Of a stretch of DNA of 64,000 bases, positions 34,124 to 42,813 are shown in pieces. The position numbers and the translations under genes are program-made. This DNA comes from Thermodesulfobacterium sp. TA1. Lineage in GTDB: Bacteria; Desulfobacterota; Thermodesulfobacteria; Thermodesulfobacteriales; Thermodesulfobacteriaceae. Positions within the stretch are counted from its first letter, which is position 1. The number at the start of each line of letters is the position of its first letter. The stretch covers positions 930,001-994,000 of the forward strand of contig NZ_CP043908.1 of the NCBI RefSeq assembly GCF_008630935.1, read 5' to 3'. The notes beneath the pieces were generated by a model that saw nothing but the letters and a program-made list of their open reading frames with translations, searched no databases and was not told the origin of the DNA.

Positions 34124-34507
34124 CTATCCTCCTAAGACTTTTTCTAATTTTTCCTTTAAAGTTTCAGGAGTAAAAGGTTTTACTATGTATTGATTAACCC
34201 CATGTTTAATAGCCTCGATAACATTATCCTTTTGTGCCTCAGCCGTAACCATCACAAACAAAATGTCTTTTAAATTAGGGTCATTTCTCACTGCTTTTAA
34301 TAAATCAAGCCCACTCATCTTAGGCATGTTCCAGTCAGAAATGATAAGGTCTATCTTTTCTTTCTTAAGTAAATCCAAAGCTGAAGTGCCGTCGTCAGCC
34401 TCAAAAATGTTTTTAAAACCTAACTGGGTCAAAATGTTTTTTATAATCTTCCTCATCGTAGCAAAATCATCTACTACCAGAACTTTAAGGTCTGTGTTTA
34501 AAGACAT
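34124..34507 (-). CDS. cheY: Chemotaxis response regulator CheY
   Basis: 127-residue receiver with VDDFATMRKIIKNIL, phospho-Asp in LIISDWNMPKMSG, Thr in FVMVTAEA and Lys in YIVKPF. FATMRKI and MPKMSGLDLLK are close to enteric CheY. It binds phosphorylated to FliM, whose N-terminal EIDALLSGL docking peptide is present at 43794. It lies directly after fliA (5-nt gap). Confidence 0.93.
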   Translation of the reverse strand: MSLNTDLKVLVVDDFATMRKIIKNILTQLGFKNIFEADDGTSALDLLKKEKIDLIISDWNMPKMSGLDLLKAVRNDPNLKDILFVMVTAEAQKDNVIEAIKHGVNQYIVKPFTPETLKEKLEKVLGG

Positions 34508-34512
34508 AACCC

Positions 34513-35262
34513 TTAACCTCCTGTTTTAGGTTGGTTTAAAATACTTCTAAGTTTAATTATAGCTTGGTTGTGAAGTTGGGAAACTCTACTTTCTGTACAC
34601 TCTAAAACCTTGGCGATTTCTTTCATCGTTAACCCTTCATAATAATAAAGGGCTAAAACCAAACGCTCCTTTTCGGTAAGGTATTCTAAAGCCTTTTCAA
34701 GCCCCTCTTGAAGCTCTTTGAGAGAATACTTTTCAAAAGGATCTTCCTTAGTATCTCCTATAAATTCAAAAATATCTTCTTCTTCTAAGTCTGGCATCTT
34801 TTGTTTAAAACTTTGAATGTCTATGAAAGTAATGCCCTTTATGTGTTCTAAAAACTTGTGATATTCCTCTAAACTAAGGTTCATAGCCTGGGCGATTTCT
34901 CCTTCTTCTGGCATTCTTCCTAAATTTTTATATAAATCTTTTACTTTATTTTCTAATTCATCTATTTTATCTCTTATACTTCTTGGTATTATATCTATTT
35001 TTCGAATTTCATCAAGCATAGCCCCTTTAATTCTAAATTCAGCAAAAGTCCTAAACTTTACTTTCTTAGTTGGATCATAACGATGATAAGCCTCTATCAA
35101 GCCTATAACTCCTACAGATACCAAATCTTCTTTGCTTATTACTGGCTGTCCTTGAAAAGCATATCTATTAGCCCAGTAGTTAATAGTAGGCAAAAACTCC
35201 TCTATTACCTTTTCTAAAGGGGGTTTTTGATAAAGTATTTTATTGATGATTTTAGGGACCAT
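34513..35262 (-). CDS. fliA: Flagellar sigma factor FliA (sigma-28)
   Basis: 249-residue alternative sigma factor for late flagellar and chemotaxis genes. Region 2 has YRYDPTKKVKFRTFAEFRIKGAMLDEIRKIDIIPRS, the FliA 'F-x-T-x-A-x-x-R-I-x-G-A-x-x-D' block. Region 4 has LTEKERLVLALYYYEGLTMKEIAKVLECTESRVSQLHNQAIIKLR. It lies within the early structural operon after flhG. An anti-sigma factor FlgM is not seen in the window. Confidence 0.96.
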   Translation of the reverse strand: MVPKIINKILYQKPPLEKVIEEFLPTINYWANRYAFQGQPVISKEDLVSVGVIGLIEAYHRYDPTKKVKFRTFAEFRIKGAMLDEIRKIDIIPRSIRDKIDELENKVKDLYKNLGRMPEEGEIAQAMNLSLEEYHKFLEHIKGITFIDIQSFKQKMPDLEEEDIFEFIGDTKEDPFEKYSLKELQEGLEKALEYLTEKERLVLALYYYEGLTMKEIAKVLECTESRVSQLHNQAIIKLRSILNQPKTGG

Positions 35263-35280
35263 AAATCATCCTTTCCTTCT

Positions 35281-36075
35281 TTATCCTAAAGAAACTACCC
35301 TTTCTAAAAAAGCCTCTAAACCTTGAGAGGCTTGTGGGTTATACTTCATAAGTTTATAGGCTATTTCTTTAATCTTTAAACTACAAGGTTTTTCAGGACA
35401 TAACAGGAGATAAGGGATTTGAGACCTGATGGCTTTTTTTACGCATTCATCATATGGGATACCACCAAGATAAGAAAGTTTTATTTCTGGTAAAAACTTT
35501 TCTTGGACATAAAGCAATTGTTGATATATTTTCTTTCCGTCCTCCTCTTGGTTTATCATGTTGACCACCAAGTAAAAATCTTTGATACGATGTTTTTTAT
35601 AAGCTACCTTTATCAAAGCATAAGCATCGGCTATAGAGGTTGGTTCTGGAGTACAAAGGACTATCCTTTCTCCCCCTAATAAAAAGAAAAAAAGCACGTT
35701 TTCTGAAATACCGGCTGAAGAGTCAAAAATTAAATAATCATAGCCTTTAAAAGCCTCTTCCATCTGTTCTTTTAACAAAAGTTTTTGTATAGAGGTCAGA
35801 TGGGTAAGTTCTACCACTCCAGAGCCTGCTGGTATGATATCAAAGTTGTATTCTGTGGGGTAGATGATATCCTTTAGGCTCATCTCACCGTTAAGCACAT
35901 ATCTTATGTCATACTTAGGGGAAATGCCCAGCATCACGTCTACATTAGCCAGACCAAGGTCTGCATCAAAAATCAAAACTTTTTGTTGAAGCTGAGTTAG
36001 TGATAACGAAAGGTTTATCACAAAACTGGTTTTACCTACCCCACCTTTTCCGCTTGCAACAGCTATGCTTCTCAT
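35281..36075 (-). CDS. flhG: Flagellar number regulator FlhG/FleN (MinD-like ATPase)
   Basis: MinD-type ATPase that works with FlhF to set flagellum number and place. The 264 residues begin MRSIAVASGKGGVGKTSFVINLSLSL, the deviant Walker A. Also present are LIFDADLGLANVDVMLGI, YDYLIFDSSAGIS and CTPEPTSIADAYALIK. The frame is open to a TTG at 36102, but GGAGG lies 5 nt before the ATG at 36075, so this start is chosen. It also removes an overlap with the flhF stop (36095). Confidence 0.94.
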   Translation of the reverse strand: MRSIAVASGKGGVGKTSFVINLSLSLTQLQQKVLIFDADLGLANVDVMLGISPKYDIRYVLNGEMSLKDIIYPTEYNFDIIPAGSGVVELTHLTSIQKLLLKEQMEEAFKGYDYLIFDSSAGISENVLFFFLLGGERIVLCTPEPTSIADAYALIKVAYKKHRIKDFYLVVNMINQEEDGKKIYQQLLYVQEKFLPEIKLSYLGGIPYDECVKKAIRSQIPYLLLCPEKPCSLKIKEIAYKLMKYNPQASQGLEAFLERVVSLG

Positions 36076-36094
36076 AAAACCTCCAACTCTTTTT

Positions 36095-37090
36095 TTATTC
36101 AAAACCTCTTAAAAATAACTTTATTAAAATTTCTTCTTCAGCTTTTACAAGGTCTTCAGGCACCCTTTCTCCATTGGAAATAAATGTTAAAGGAGGAAGG
36201 TTACTTTCTAACAACCAAATTATAGGTAGGCTGTTTTTTATCTTATCCGTAAAGGTTAAAAAAATTCCCTCTACTGGAAGTTTTTCTATCTTTTCCCACA
36301 ACCTTAACCCAAACTCAAAATGTTCAGTAGCCTTAACTACCCATTGGAACCTCAAAAAAGAGAGAGCTTGCGAAAGTTCTTCTAAATCCAATATACTAAA
36401 TTTTTTATTAATTCCCGGAGTATCAACCAAGATGTAATCATATTTACTTAAACTTTGGGCTATCTCTTTAAAATCTTCTATGTCTACTATGTCAAAATCT
36501 ATCTCTAAAAGTTCGGCTAATCTTTTGGTTTGAAAGGCTCCGCCTATCTTATAGGTGTCTAAACTTAAAACTAACACTTTGGCTTCATATTTGTATTTAT
36601 ACCAAACGGCTATTTTAAAAATGTTAGTAGTCTTCCCTACACCACCTTCTCCTATGAAAACCTGATACTTAGAATGAGGAACTACCCCTTTTTCTTTAAT
36701 CTTAGTAGCAATATACATGGGAAGGTCCATGTTTTTTTCTACCATATCCTTAGCAATAAAAGCCGGTATCCCTTTTTCTAAATATTTTAAATAAGTCGCA
36801 TCTTTTAGCTGTGGATTTAAAACTTCTTTTAAAAGCTCTTTAATTTCTCTTAAATCATTTTTGAGTTCTTCATCTAAGGATTTAGTAAGGTTATGAGATT
36901 TTTTTTCTTCTTTAACAGCTGAAGGAACCAGTATTTCGGTTTCTTCTATGGCTGCAGTAATCTCAAAAAAATCTCCTTCCTCAGTCTTTACCTTTTCTGA
37001 GCTTAAAATAACCGCATCCTCTCCAAACGCCTTTTTCACCTGATTTAAGGCTTCTAAAATGGTTTTGCCTCTAAACTTTTTAATTTTCAT
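36095..37090 (-). CDS. flhF: Flagellar GTPase FlhF
   Basis: SRP-family GTPase that recruits the first flagellar parts to the membrane. The 331 residues have the B domain at the N-terminus (FRGKTILEALNQVKKAFGEDAVILSS). G1 is GEGGVGKTT, and the DTYKIGG block and G3 DTPG (VDTPGINKK) follow. The VPEDL end is also typical. The G4 position, normally TKxDE, reads FTDKIK here, so guanine specificity may be altered. It lies between flhA and flhG. Confidence 0.93.
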   Translation of the reverse strand: MKIKKFRGKTILEALNQVKKAFGEDAVILSSEKVKTEEGDFFEITAAIEETEILVPSAVKEEKKSHNLTKSLDEELKNDLREIKELLKEVLNPQLKDATYLKYLEKGIPAFIAKDMVEKNMDLPMYIATKIKEKGVVPHSKYQVFIGEGGVGKTTNIFKIAVWYKYKYEAKVLVLSLDTYKIGGAFQTKRLAELLEIDFDIVDIEDFKEIAQSLSKYDYILVDTPGINKKFSILDLEELSQALSFLRFQWVVKATEHFEFGLRLWEKIEKLPVEGIFLTFTDKIKNSLPIIWLLESNLPPLTFISNGERVPEDLVKAEEEILIKLFLRGFE

Positions 37091-37100
37091 TTTTTATACC

Positions 37101-39173
37101 TTATTCTCTGACTATTTTAACTACCTCTAATACTTCTATCTTAACCTCAAACGGAATTTCTGCCTGCGAAATAACCGGAACATAATAAAGACTTCTTTCT
37201 ATTAATTTTCTAAGATGTCTTCTTATAGTAGGACTACAAACTATAGCAGGAACCAAATTTTTCTGCCCTGCCCTTTCTACGGCCTGGGTTAACGCTGCCA
37301 CTACTTTGCTCCCTATCTTAGGGTCTACCATCAAAAATACCCCTTGTTCTGTTCTTTGAAGAGCCTTTCTTAAGGCTTCTTCTATATCATCTCCTACCAC
37401 TACCGCCGGCAGAGTTCCGTTTACTAAATAAGGTTTAACTATATACCTGTTTAATTTTTGCCTTACATATTCAGTCAATACGTCAGGATCTTTGATGGCA
37501 GGAGCATAATCACTTATTGTTTCAAAAATGGTAACAAAATCTCTCAGAGGGATCCCTTCTTTTATCAAGTTTTGTAAAACCTTCTGTATTAAAGTTAAAT
37601 TAGCATTATTTAAGCATTCTTCAACTATTTTGGGATAATATTTACTTATATTATCTAAAATTCTTTGTACTTCTTGTTTGGTTAAAAATTCGTCAGCATA
37701 TTTCTTTACGACCTCTGAAAGATGGGTAGTTATAACCGTAGAAAGGGTAACTACAGTAAAACCGGACATTTCTGCTTCTTCTTTTTGGTCTTCAGGAATA
37801 AAATATGCGGTCATACCAAAGGTAGGTTCTTTAGTAGGAATAGCCCCAGGAGGGGGTGGTAGGTCAGGAGAAGAAGGAAGGGCCATGAGATAATTAGGCA
37901 TAAGCTCTCCTTTAGCCACCTCTACCCCTTTTATCAGGATGACATATTCTCCAGGCTTTAGACTGAGGTTATCTCTTACATGGACCGAAGGTATTCTTAT
38001 CCCTAAATCCTGAGCAAGATGTTTTCTTAAATTTTTAATTCTTTCAAGTAAATCCCCTCCTCTGTTTTCATCCGCAAGATAGATTAAGGCATACCCTAAC
38101 TCTAAGGCTAAAAGTTCTACTGGTCTTATCTCCTCTAATTCCGAAGGAGGAGAAGGAATGGCCTCTTCTTTAGTTACCTCTTCTAACTCTACTTTTTGTT
38201 GATTTTTATAAGCTAAATAACCTAAAGTAAACAGAATAACGCTGAACATAAAAAGTGGTAAAAAAGGTATCCCTGGTATCAAGGCTATAGCCAAAACTAT
38301 CCCACTTGCCAACCAAATAACCTCTGGTTTGTTAGCAAACTGCATAACCAAATCTTTTCCCAGTCCTGCCTCTGCTGCCGCACGGCTTACCAAAATACCT
38401 GCTGAGGTAGAAACGATAAGTGCTGGAATCTGAGATACTAAGCCATCTCCTATAGTTAGGATAGTATAAGTCTTAGCAGAGGCTCCAAGGTCTAACCCTT
38501 TTTGCAATGTCCCTATCAGTATCCCTCCTATGATGTTAACAAAAGTAATGATAAGCCCGGCTATAGCCTCTCCTCTTATAAACTTCGAAGCACCATCCAT
38601 CGCTCCATAAAAATCTGCTTCTTTAGAGATTTCTTCCCTTCTTCTTTTGGCTTCTTTTTCGTCTATCAATCCTGCGTTTAGGTCTGCATCAATGGCCATC
38701 TGTTTCCCAGGCATGGCATCTAAGGTGAACCTAGCAGCTACCTCAGCAATCCTACCTGCTCCTTTGGTAATTACTACAAAATTTATCAACACCAAGATTA
38801 AAAATACGATAAAACCAACAATATAGTTTCCTCCTACTACTACCTCTCCGAAACTTTTGATGATATAACCTGCGGATACCGTTCCTTCATGACCTTTAAG
38901 CAAAATCACTCTGGTAGTTGCGATATTCATGGCTAACCTAAAAAGGGTAGTTAAAAGAAGAAGTGCTGGAAAACCTGTAAAATCAAGAGGTTTATTAACC
39001 TGCATCGTCATGATAAGAATTAATACCGAAATAGAAATATTAAGGCTTAAAGATAAATCTATAAGATAAGGAGGTAGGGGAAAAAGCATTATCGCAAAAA
39101 GAACAACTATCCCTAAAACAGCAAATAAACTATATCTGTCTGGAAGATTTTTAGCAACTAAGCCTTTTTCCAT
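37101..39173 (-). CDS. flhA: Flagellar export gate protein FlhA
   Basis: 690-residue inner-membrane component of the flagellar type III export gate. Eight membrane segments occupy about 1-320. Between them is the FHIPEP-type cytoplasmic loop, here FTLDAMPGKQMAIDADLNAGLIDEKEAKRRR, a hallmark of the family. The large cytoplasmic domain (about 350-690) forms the docking ring and ends with ADNLVPAIVCSPTIRRHLRKL-like sequence (KNLVPAIVCSPTIRRHLRKLIER). It lies 4 nt after flhB. Confidence 0.97.
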   Translation of the reverse strand: MEKGLVAKNLPDRYSLFAVLGIVVLFAIMLFPLPPYLIDLSLSLNISISVLILIMTMQVNKPLDFTGFPALLLLTTLFRLAMNIATTRVILLKGHEGTVSAGYIIKSFGEVVVGGNYIVGFIVFLILVLINFVVITKGAGRIAEVAARFTLDAMPGKQMAIDADLNAGLIDEKEAKRRREEISKEADFYGAMDGASKFIRGEAIAGLIITFVNIIGGILIGTLQKGLDLGASAKTYTILTIGDGLVSQIPALIVSTSAGILVSRAAAEAGLGKDLVMQFANKPEVIWLASGIVLAIALIPGIPFLPLFMFSVILFTLGYLAYKNQQKVELEEVTKEEAIPSPPSELEEIRPVELLALELGYALIYLADENRGGDLLERIKNLRKHLAQDLGIRIPSVHVRDNLSLKPGEYVILIKGVEVAKGELMPNYLMALPSSPDLPPPPGAIPTKEPTFGMTAYFIPEDQKEEAEMSGFTVVTLSTVITTHLSEVVKKYADEFLTKQEVQRILDNISKYYPKIVEECLNNANLTLIQKVLQNLIKEGIPLRDFVTIFETISDYAPAIKDPDVLTEYVRQKLNRYIVKPYLVNGTLPAVVVGDDIEEALRKALQRTEQGVFLMVDPKIGSKVVAALTQAVERAGQKNLVPAIVCSPTIRRHLRKLIERSLYYVPVISQAEIPFEVKIEVLEVVKIVRE

Positions 39174-39177
39174 TTAC

Positions 39178-40248
39178 CTATACTACCTTTTTATTTTTTA
39201 GTTTGTATATATAAGCCAATACTTTAGCTACCACCTGATACAGTTCTTGAGGAATGTATTCTCCTATATCTACCTTTTCATACAGAAGCCTTGCTAAAGG
39301 TGGGTCTTCATAGATAGGAACTTTGTTCTCTATAGCGATTTCCTTTATTTTTTGAGCAAGAAAGTCTTTTCCTTTGGCTACTACCTGTGGAGCTGGGGCC
39401 TTCCCAAATTCATATTTAAGGGCTACAGCATAATGGGTGGGGTTGGTAATAACCACATCTGCTTTAGGCACCTCTGCAAGCATCCTTTTTCTTGCCATTT
39501 CTCTTTGTTTTTGCCTGATTTTAGCCTTAACCCATGGGTCTCCTTCTGTTTGTTTAATTTCTTCTTTTAATTCTTTACGGGTAAGCCTGAGCTTTTTTTC
39601 TAAATCCCAACGGGCATAAAGCCAGTCAAGAATTCCTAAAAAAACGAGCAATATTAAAAGCTTAGAAACAAAGTCTTTTAAAAATATCTTAAAGCTAAAA
39701 GCCAAATACTTAGGGTTGACCCCAAAAAGTTTTAAAATATAAGGAAAATACTTCATCACGATAAAATAAGAAACTCCTGCTATGATAGCAAGTTTAAGGA
39801 TAGATTTTATTAATTCAAACACCGCTGTAAGAGAAAAGAGTCTTTTAAAACCTGAAACGGGATTAATCCTCTCAAAATTAAACCCGATGGCTTGAGAAGC
39901 CAAAACTCCACCCCCTGTCTGCAAAAGGTAAACCAAAATCACTACCAAGCAAAGTATAAAGAAAAAAGGTAAAAGAACCTTCCCTAAAGTTTTTAACAAA
40001 AAATGTGCCAAATAAACCAAAAAAGGAAGGCTAAATTCTGTATAGTAGCTATTTAAACAATGATAAAAAATCAAATAAAACTGCTGAAAAAATAAAAAAC
40101 TTAAAAGCATAAAACCCAAGAAGCCTGTTCCTAAAACCGCTACAGAAGAAAGTTCGCGGCTTTTAACAATTTGTCCTCTTTTTCTAGCCTCTTCTCGCCG
40201 TCGAGGTGTAGGCTCCTCTGTCCTTTCTTCAAAAGGCTCCTCAGGCAT
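39178..40248 (-). CDS. flhB: Flagellar export switch protein FlhB
   Basis: 356-residue export component controlling the change from hook to filament substrates. It starts with the charged EERTEEPTPRRREEARKRGQIVKSRELSSV block, then four membrane segments. The cytoplasmic domain has the self-cleaving NPTH motif in VVITNPTHYAVALKYE and the end EDPPLARLLYEKVDIGEYIPQELYQVVAKVLAYIY. It follows fliR with a 16-nt gap. Confidence 0.97.
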   Translation of the reverse strand: MPEEPFEERTEEPTPRRREEARKRGQIVKSRELSSVAVLGTGFLGFMLLSFLFFQQFYLIFYHCLNSYYTEFSLPFLVYLAHFLLKTLGKVLLPFFFILCLVVILVYLLQTGGGVLASQAIGFNFERINPVSGFKRLFSLTAVFELIKSILKLAIIAGVSYFIVMKYFPYILKLFGVNPKYLAFSFKIFLKDFVSKLLILLVFLGILDWLYARWDLEKKLRLTRKELKEEIKQTEGDPWVKAKIRQKQREMARKRMLAEVPKADVVITNPTHYAVALKYEFGKAPAPQVVAKGKDFLAQKIKEIAIENKVPIYEDPPLARLLYEKVDIGEYIPQELYQVVAKVLAYIYKLKNKKVV

Positions 40249-40264
40249 ATTCTCTTACCTCTTT

Positions 40265-41059
40265 TTACTGTTGTTTAAAATATAAAAGTACACCGTTTAA
40301 GGTGTTAAAATAATCTTTGATATTAGGAACCAATATTTTTGGTAATAAAACCAGCATAAGTCCTAAAAAAATCAACCCTATACCTATGGTTAAAGGGAAA
40401 CTTATAAACATGACGTTTATCTGAGGGATTAACCTTCCTACAATCGCAAGGCTTATATAAACCAACATCATAAGCACCATCAAAGGAGCAAGAAACCTTA
40501 TTCCCAAATCAAACATCAGTTTGCTTTTTTTTATTATCAAAAGTCCAAGGTTTGTATCTAACCAAAAACTGCCAGGAGGGATTTTTTCAAAACTGTAATA
40601 GACAAAACTAATTAAGTAATGGTGAAAATCAAACACAAAAAAGACAAAGAGAAAGATGATATAAACAAATTGAGATATCACAGGCAAGCTAAACCCTGAG
40701 AGAGGATCGATCGTCTGGGTAATCCCAAACCCCATCTGATAGCCTACTAATTCGCCTCCTATCTGTATACCTGCTAAGATAATCCTAAAAACAAGAGAAA
40801 TCATAAAAATAAATAAAAAATCAGAGATAAGAAGCAAAAATAATTGATAGGCGTTGTAAAAAAACGGAATATTTCCTTTAACTACCGGAGTTAAGGCCAA
40901 TCCTAAAACCAAGGAAAGGGCGATTTTACTTTTGGTAGGAAAATAAACCGCCCCAAAAACAGGAAAAAGAATAAAAAGTAGTAGTATTCTATAGAAAACC
41001 AAAAAAAACAAGAAAACTTGTTTTTCAACAAGATCTAAAAGTTCCATATTTTCTATCAA
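40265..41059 (-). CDS. fliR: Flagellar export protein FliR
   Basis: 264-residue membrane protein of the export gate. The pattern of six hydrophobic segments and blocks such as FRIILAGIQIGGELVGYQMGFGI and DPLSGFSLPVISQFVYIIFLFVFF match FliR. It overlaps fliQ by 4 nt (ATGA type) and precedes flhB, the usual order. Confidence 0.95.
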   Translation of the reverse strand: MIENMELLDLVEKQVFLFFLVFYRILLLFILFPVFGAVYFPTKSKIALSLVLGLALTPVVKGNIPFFYNAYQLFLLLISDFLFIFMISLVFRIILAGIQIGGELVGYQMGFGITQTIDPLSGFSLPVISQFVYIIFLFVFFVFDFHHYLISFVYYSFEKIPPGSFWLDTNLGLLIIKKSKLMFDLGIRFLAPLMVLMMLVYISLAIVGRLIPQINVMFISFPLTIGIGLIFLGLMLVLLPKILVPNIKDYFNTLNGVLLYFKQQ

Positions 41060-41325
41060 TTAATAAGGTGTGGAATGTTTAAAATCAAATTTTCAGTAAA
41101 ATTGGTTAGTTTTTTTAACATCCAGGGTAAGGTTAAAACAAAAACCACTATCATAGCTAAAATCTTAGGAACGAAAGTAAGGGTCATTTCTTGGATCTGA
41201 GTAACCGCCTGTAAAATACTAATAACCAAACCAACTATCAAAGCTGTAAGCAAAAAAGGACCAGAAACTAAAATACAAAGTTTAATTGATTCCTTAGCCA
41301 AAGTCAAAATAGTGGCATCTGTCAT
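41056..41325 (-). CDS. fliQ: Flagellar export protein FliQ
   Basis: 89-residue protein with two membrane helices (about 15-38 and 52-72). ILVSGPFLLTALIVGLVISILQAVTQIQEMTLTFVPKI is the conserved FliQ block with TQIQEMTLTFVPK. It sits between fliP and fliR with a 4-nt overlap to the latter. Confidence 0.95.
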   Translation of the reverse strand: MTDATILTLAKESIKLCILVSGPFLLTALIVGLVISILQAVTQIQEMTLTFVPKILAMIVVFVLTLPWMLKKLTNFTENLILNIPHLIN

Positions 41326-41341
41326 TTTATTAACACCTCCT

Positions 41342-42040
41342 TTAATGGAAACTTTTTACCAAAGACATTACCAACAAGTTCCAACCGTCAACCAAAACAA
41401 ACAACAAAAGTTTTATAGGAAGAGAAATCATCATAGGTGGAAGCATCAAAACACCCATAGAGATAAGAACGCTTGAAATTACTACGTCTATTATCAGAAA
41501 GGGAATATATAGTAAAAAACCTATCTGAAAGGCTGTTTTAAGCTCGCTTATCATAAAAGCCGGCACTAACGTAAAAAAAGACACATCATCAGGTGTTCTT
41601 GGACGCTCTTCCTGTCTTAATTTAATAAAAAGAGCTAAGTCTTTTTCTCTGGTGTTTTTAAGCATAAAATCTTTAAAAGGTTTCTGTGCCCTTTCTAAAA
41701 ATTCAGTATCTCCTATCTGTTTGTTTAGATAAGGGACAAAAGCTTCTTGATATACTGTTTTAAAGGTAGGAGCCATGATAAAAAAAGTTAAAAAAAGGGC
41801 TAAGGAAAGCAAAATCTGGTTAGGTGGGGTCTGTTGGGTACCTATAGCATGTCTAAGTATTGAAAATACTACCACCAAACGAGTAAAAGAGGTTAACATC
41901 AAAAGAAGGGCTGGGGCTACAGACAAAACAGTAAGTAAAATAAGCACTTGTAAAAGAGTAGACACTTGTTCAGGACTTTTAGCTGCCTCAACTCCTATTT
42001 TTACCGTAGGCAAAGCTATGGCTACCAAACTAACCATCAT
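41342..42040 (-). CDS. fliP: Flagellar export protein FliP
   Basis: 232-residue export-gate protein. LLTVLSVAPALLLMLTSFTRLVVVFSILRHAIGTQQTPPNQILLSLALFLTFFIMAPTF is the FliP signature region. The second half has LVPAFMISELKTAFQIGFLLYIPFLIIDVVISSVLISMGVLMLPPMMISLPIKLLLFVLVDGWNLL. The N-terminus is short with a signal-like stretch. It overlaps fliO by 11 nt. Confidence 0.97.
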   Translation of the reverse strand: MMVSLVAIALPTVKIGVEAAKSPEQVSTLLQVLILLTVLSVAPALLLMLTSFTRLVVVFSILRHAIGTQQTPPNQILLSLALFLTFFIMAPTFKTVYQEAFVPYLNKQIGDTEFLERAQKPFKDFMLKNTREKDLALFIKLRQEERPRTPDDVSFFTLVPAFMISELKTAFQIGFLLYIPFLIIDVVISSVLISMGVLMLPPMMISLPIKLLLFVLVDGWNLLVMSLVKSFH

Positions 42041-42281
42041 GCTTTATCTCTCCTAAAAGGTTAAACCCTTTGTCTGAATATCCTACCAAAAACTTTTTGC
42101 CTTCAACCTCTATTAGCAAAATCTGTGCCTTATAGTTAATAGGTTTAACAGCTAAAACCTTAATTGGATTTTCTGTCGTATTTTTGACAGTATATTTTTT
42201 ATAAAAATGAAAGGCTATTGGAAAAAGGCTTAACACTAAAAGCAAAATTCCTAAGCTTTGTAAATAATAAAACCATTCCAT
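42030..42281 (-). CDS. fliO: FliO-like flagellar assembly protein
   Basis: 83-residue protein with one N-terminal membrane helix (about 6-27, LQSLGILLLVLSLFPIAFHF). A small cytoplasmic beta domain ends KKFLVGYSDKGFNLLGEI, similar to the FliO end where 'LLGVT...I.LL' occurs. Similarity is low, as for FliO generally. Position between fliN and fliP decides the call. FliO helps assemble FliP. Confidence 0.8.
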   Translation of the reverse strand: MEWFYYLQSLGILLLVLSLFPIAFHFYKKYTVKNTTENPIKVLAVKPINYKAQILLIEVEGKKFLVGYSDKGFNLLGEIKHDG

Positions 42282-42284
42282 GGG

Positions 42285-42794
42285 TTAAGACCCTAATTTT
42301 TTAATCCTATCTTGGGCGCTTATGATTTCCGTAATCCTTACCCCAAACCTTTCGTTTACCACTACTACCTCTCCTTTAGCCATAAGTTTACCGTTTACAT
42401 AAACCTCTACAGGTTCTCCAGCAAACTTGTCTAACTCGATAATAGAACCTTGGTTTAGTTTAAGCAGGTCTCTTATCAACATTTTGTTTCTGCCAATTTC
42501 TACCGAAATTTCTAAAGGTATGTCTAAAATAAACTCCAAATCTGGATGCAAACCACTTCTTTGGACAGGGCTTAGTTCTTCAAAACTTGCAGGTTGGGTA
42601 GAAGGTCTTTCTTTGATTGAAGGTTCTTTCGTTTGAAAAATTTCTTGCGGGGTTTCTGGAGGAGTTTCTTCCTTAGTTTCTGAACCTCCTACTTGTGCCT
42701 CTTTTAAAGCCTCCTCCCACATAGCCATTAAATCTTCAGGGCTAAGGGTGGATTCTTCTTGAGGACTTCCATTGATTTTTTCTTCTTCAGCCAT
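42285..42794 (-). CDS. fliN: Flagellar motor switch protein FliN
   Basis: 169-residue C-ring protein. The N-terminal 85 residues are acidic, proline-rich and likely disordered (KEETPPETPQEIFQT). The SpoA domain follows, with LEFILDIPLEISVEIGRNKMLIRDLLKLNQGSIIELDKFAGEPVEVYVNGKLMAKGEVVVVNERFGVRITEI, a full match to FliN. It lies 19 nt after fliM and 3 nt before fliO. Confidence 0.96.
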   Translation of the reverse strand: MAEEEKINGSPQEESTLSPEDLMAMWEEALKEAQVGGSETKEETPPETPQEIFQTKEPSIKERPSTQPASFEELSPVQRSGLHPDLEFILDIPLEISVEIGRNKMLIRDLLKLNQGSIIELDKFAGEPVEVYVNGKLMAKGEVVVVNERFGVRITEIISAQDRIKKLGS

Positions 42795-42813
42795 TTATGT
42801 TCCTCCTAATTTC

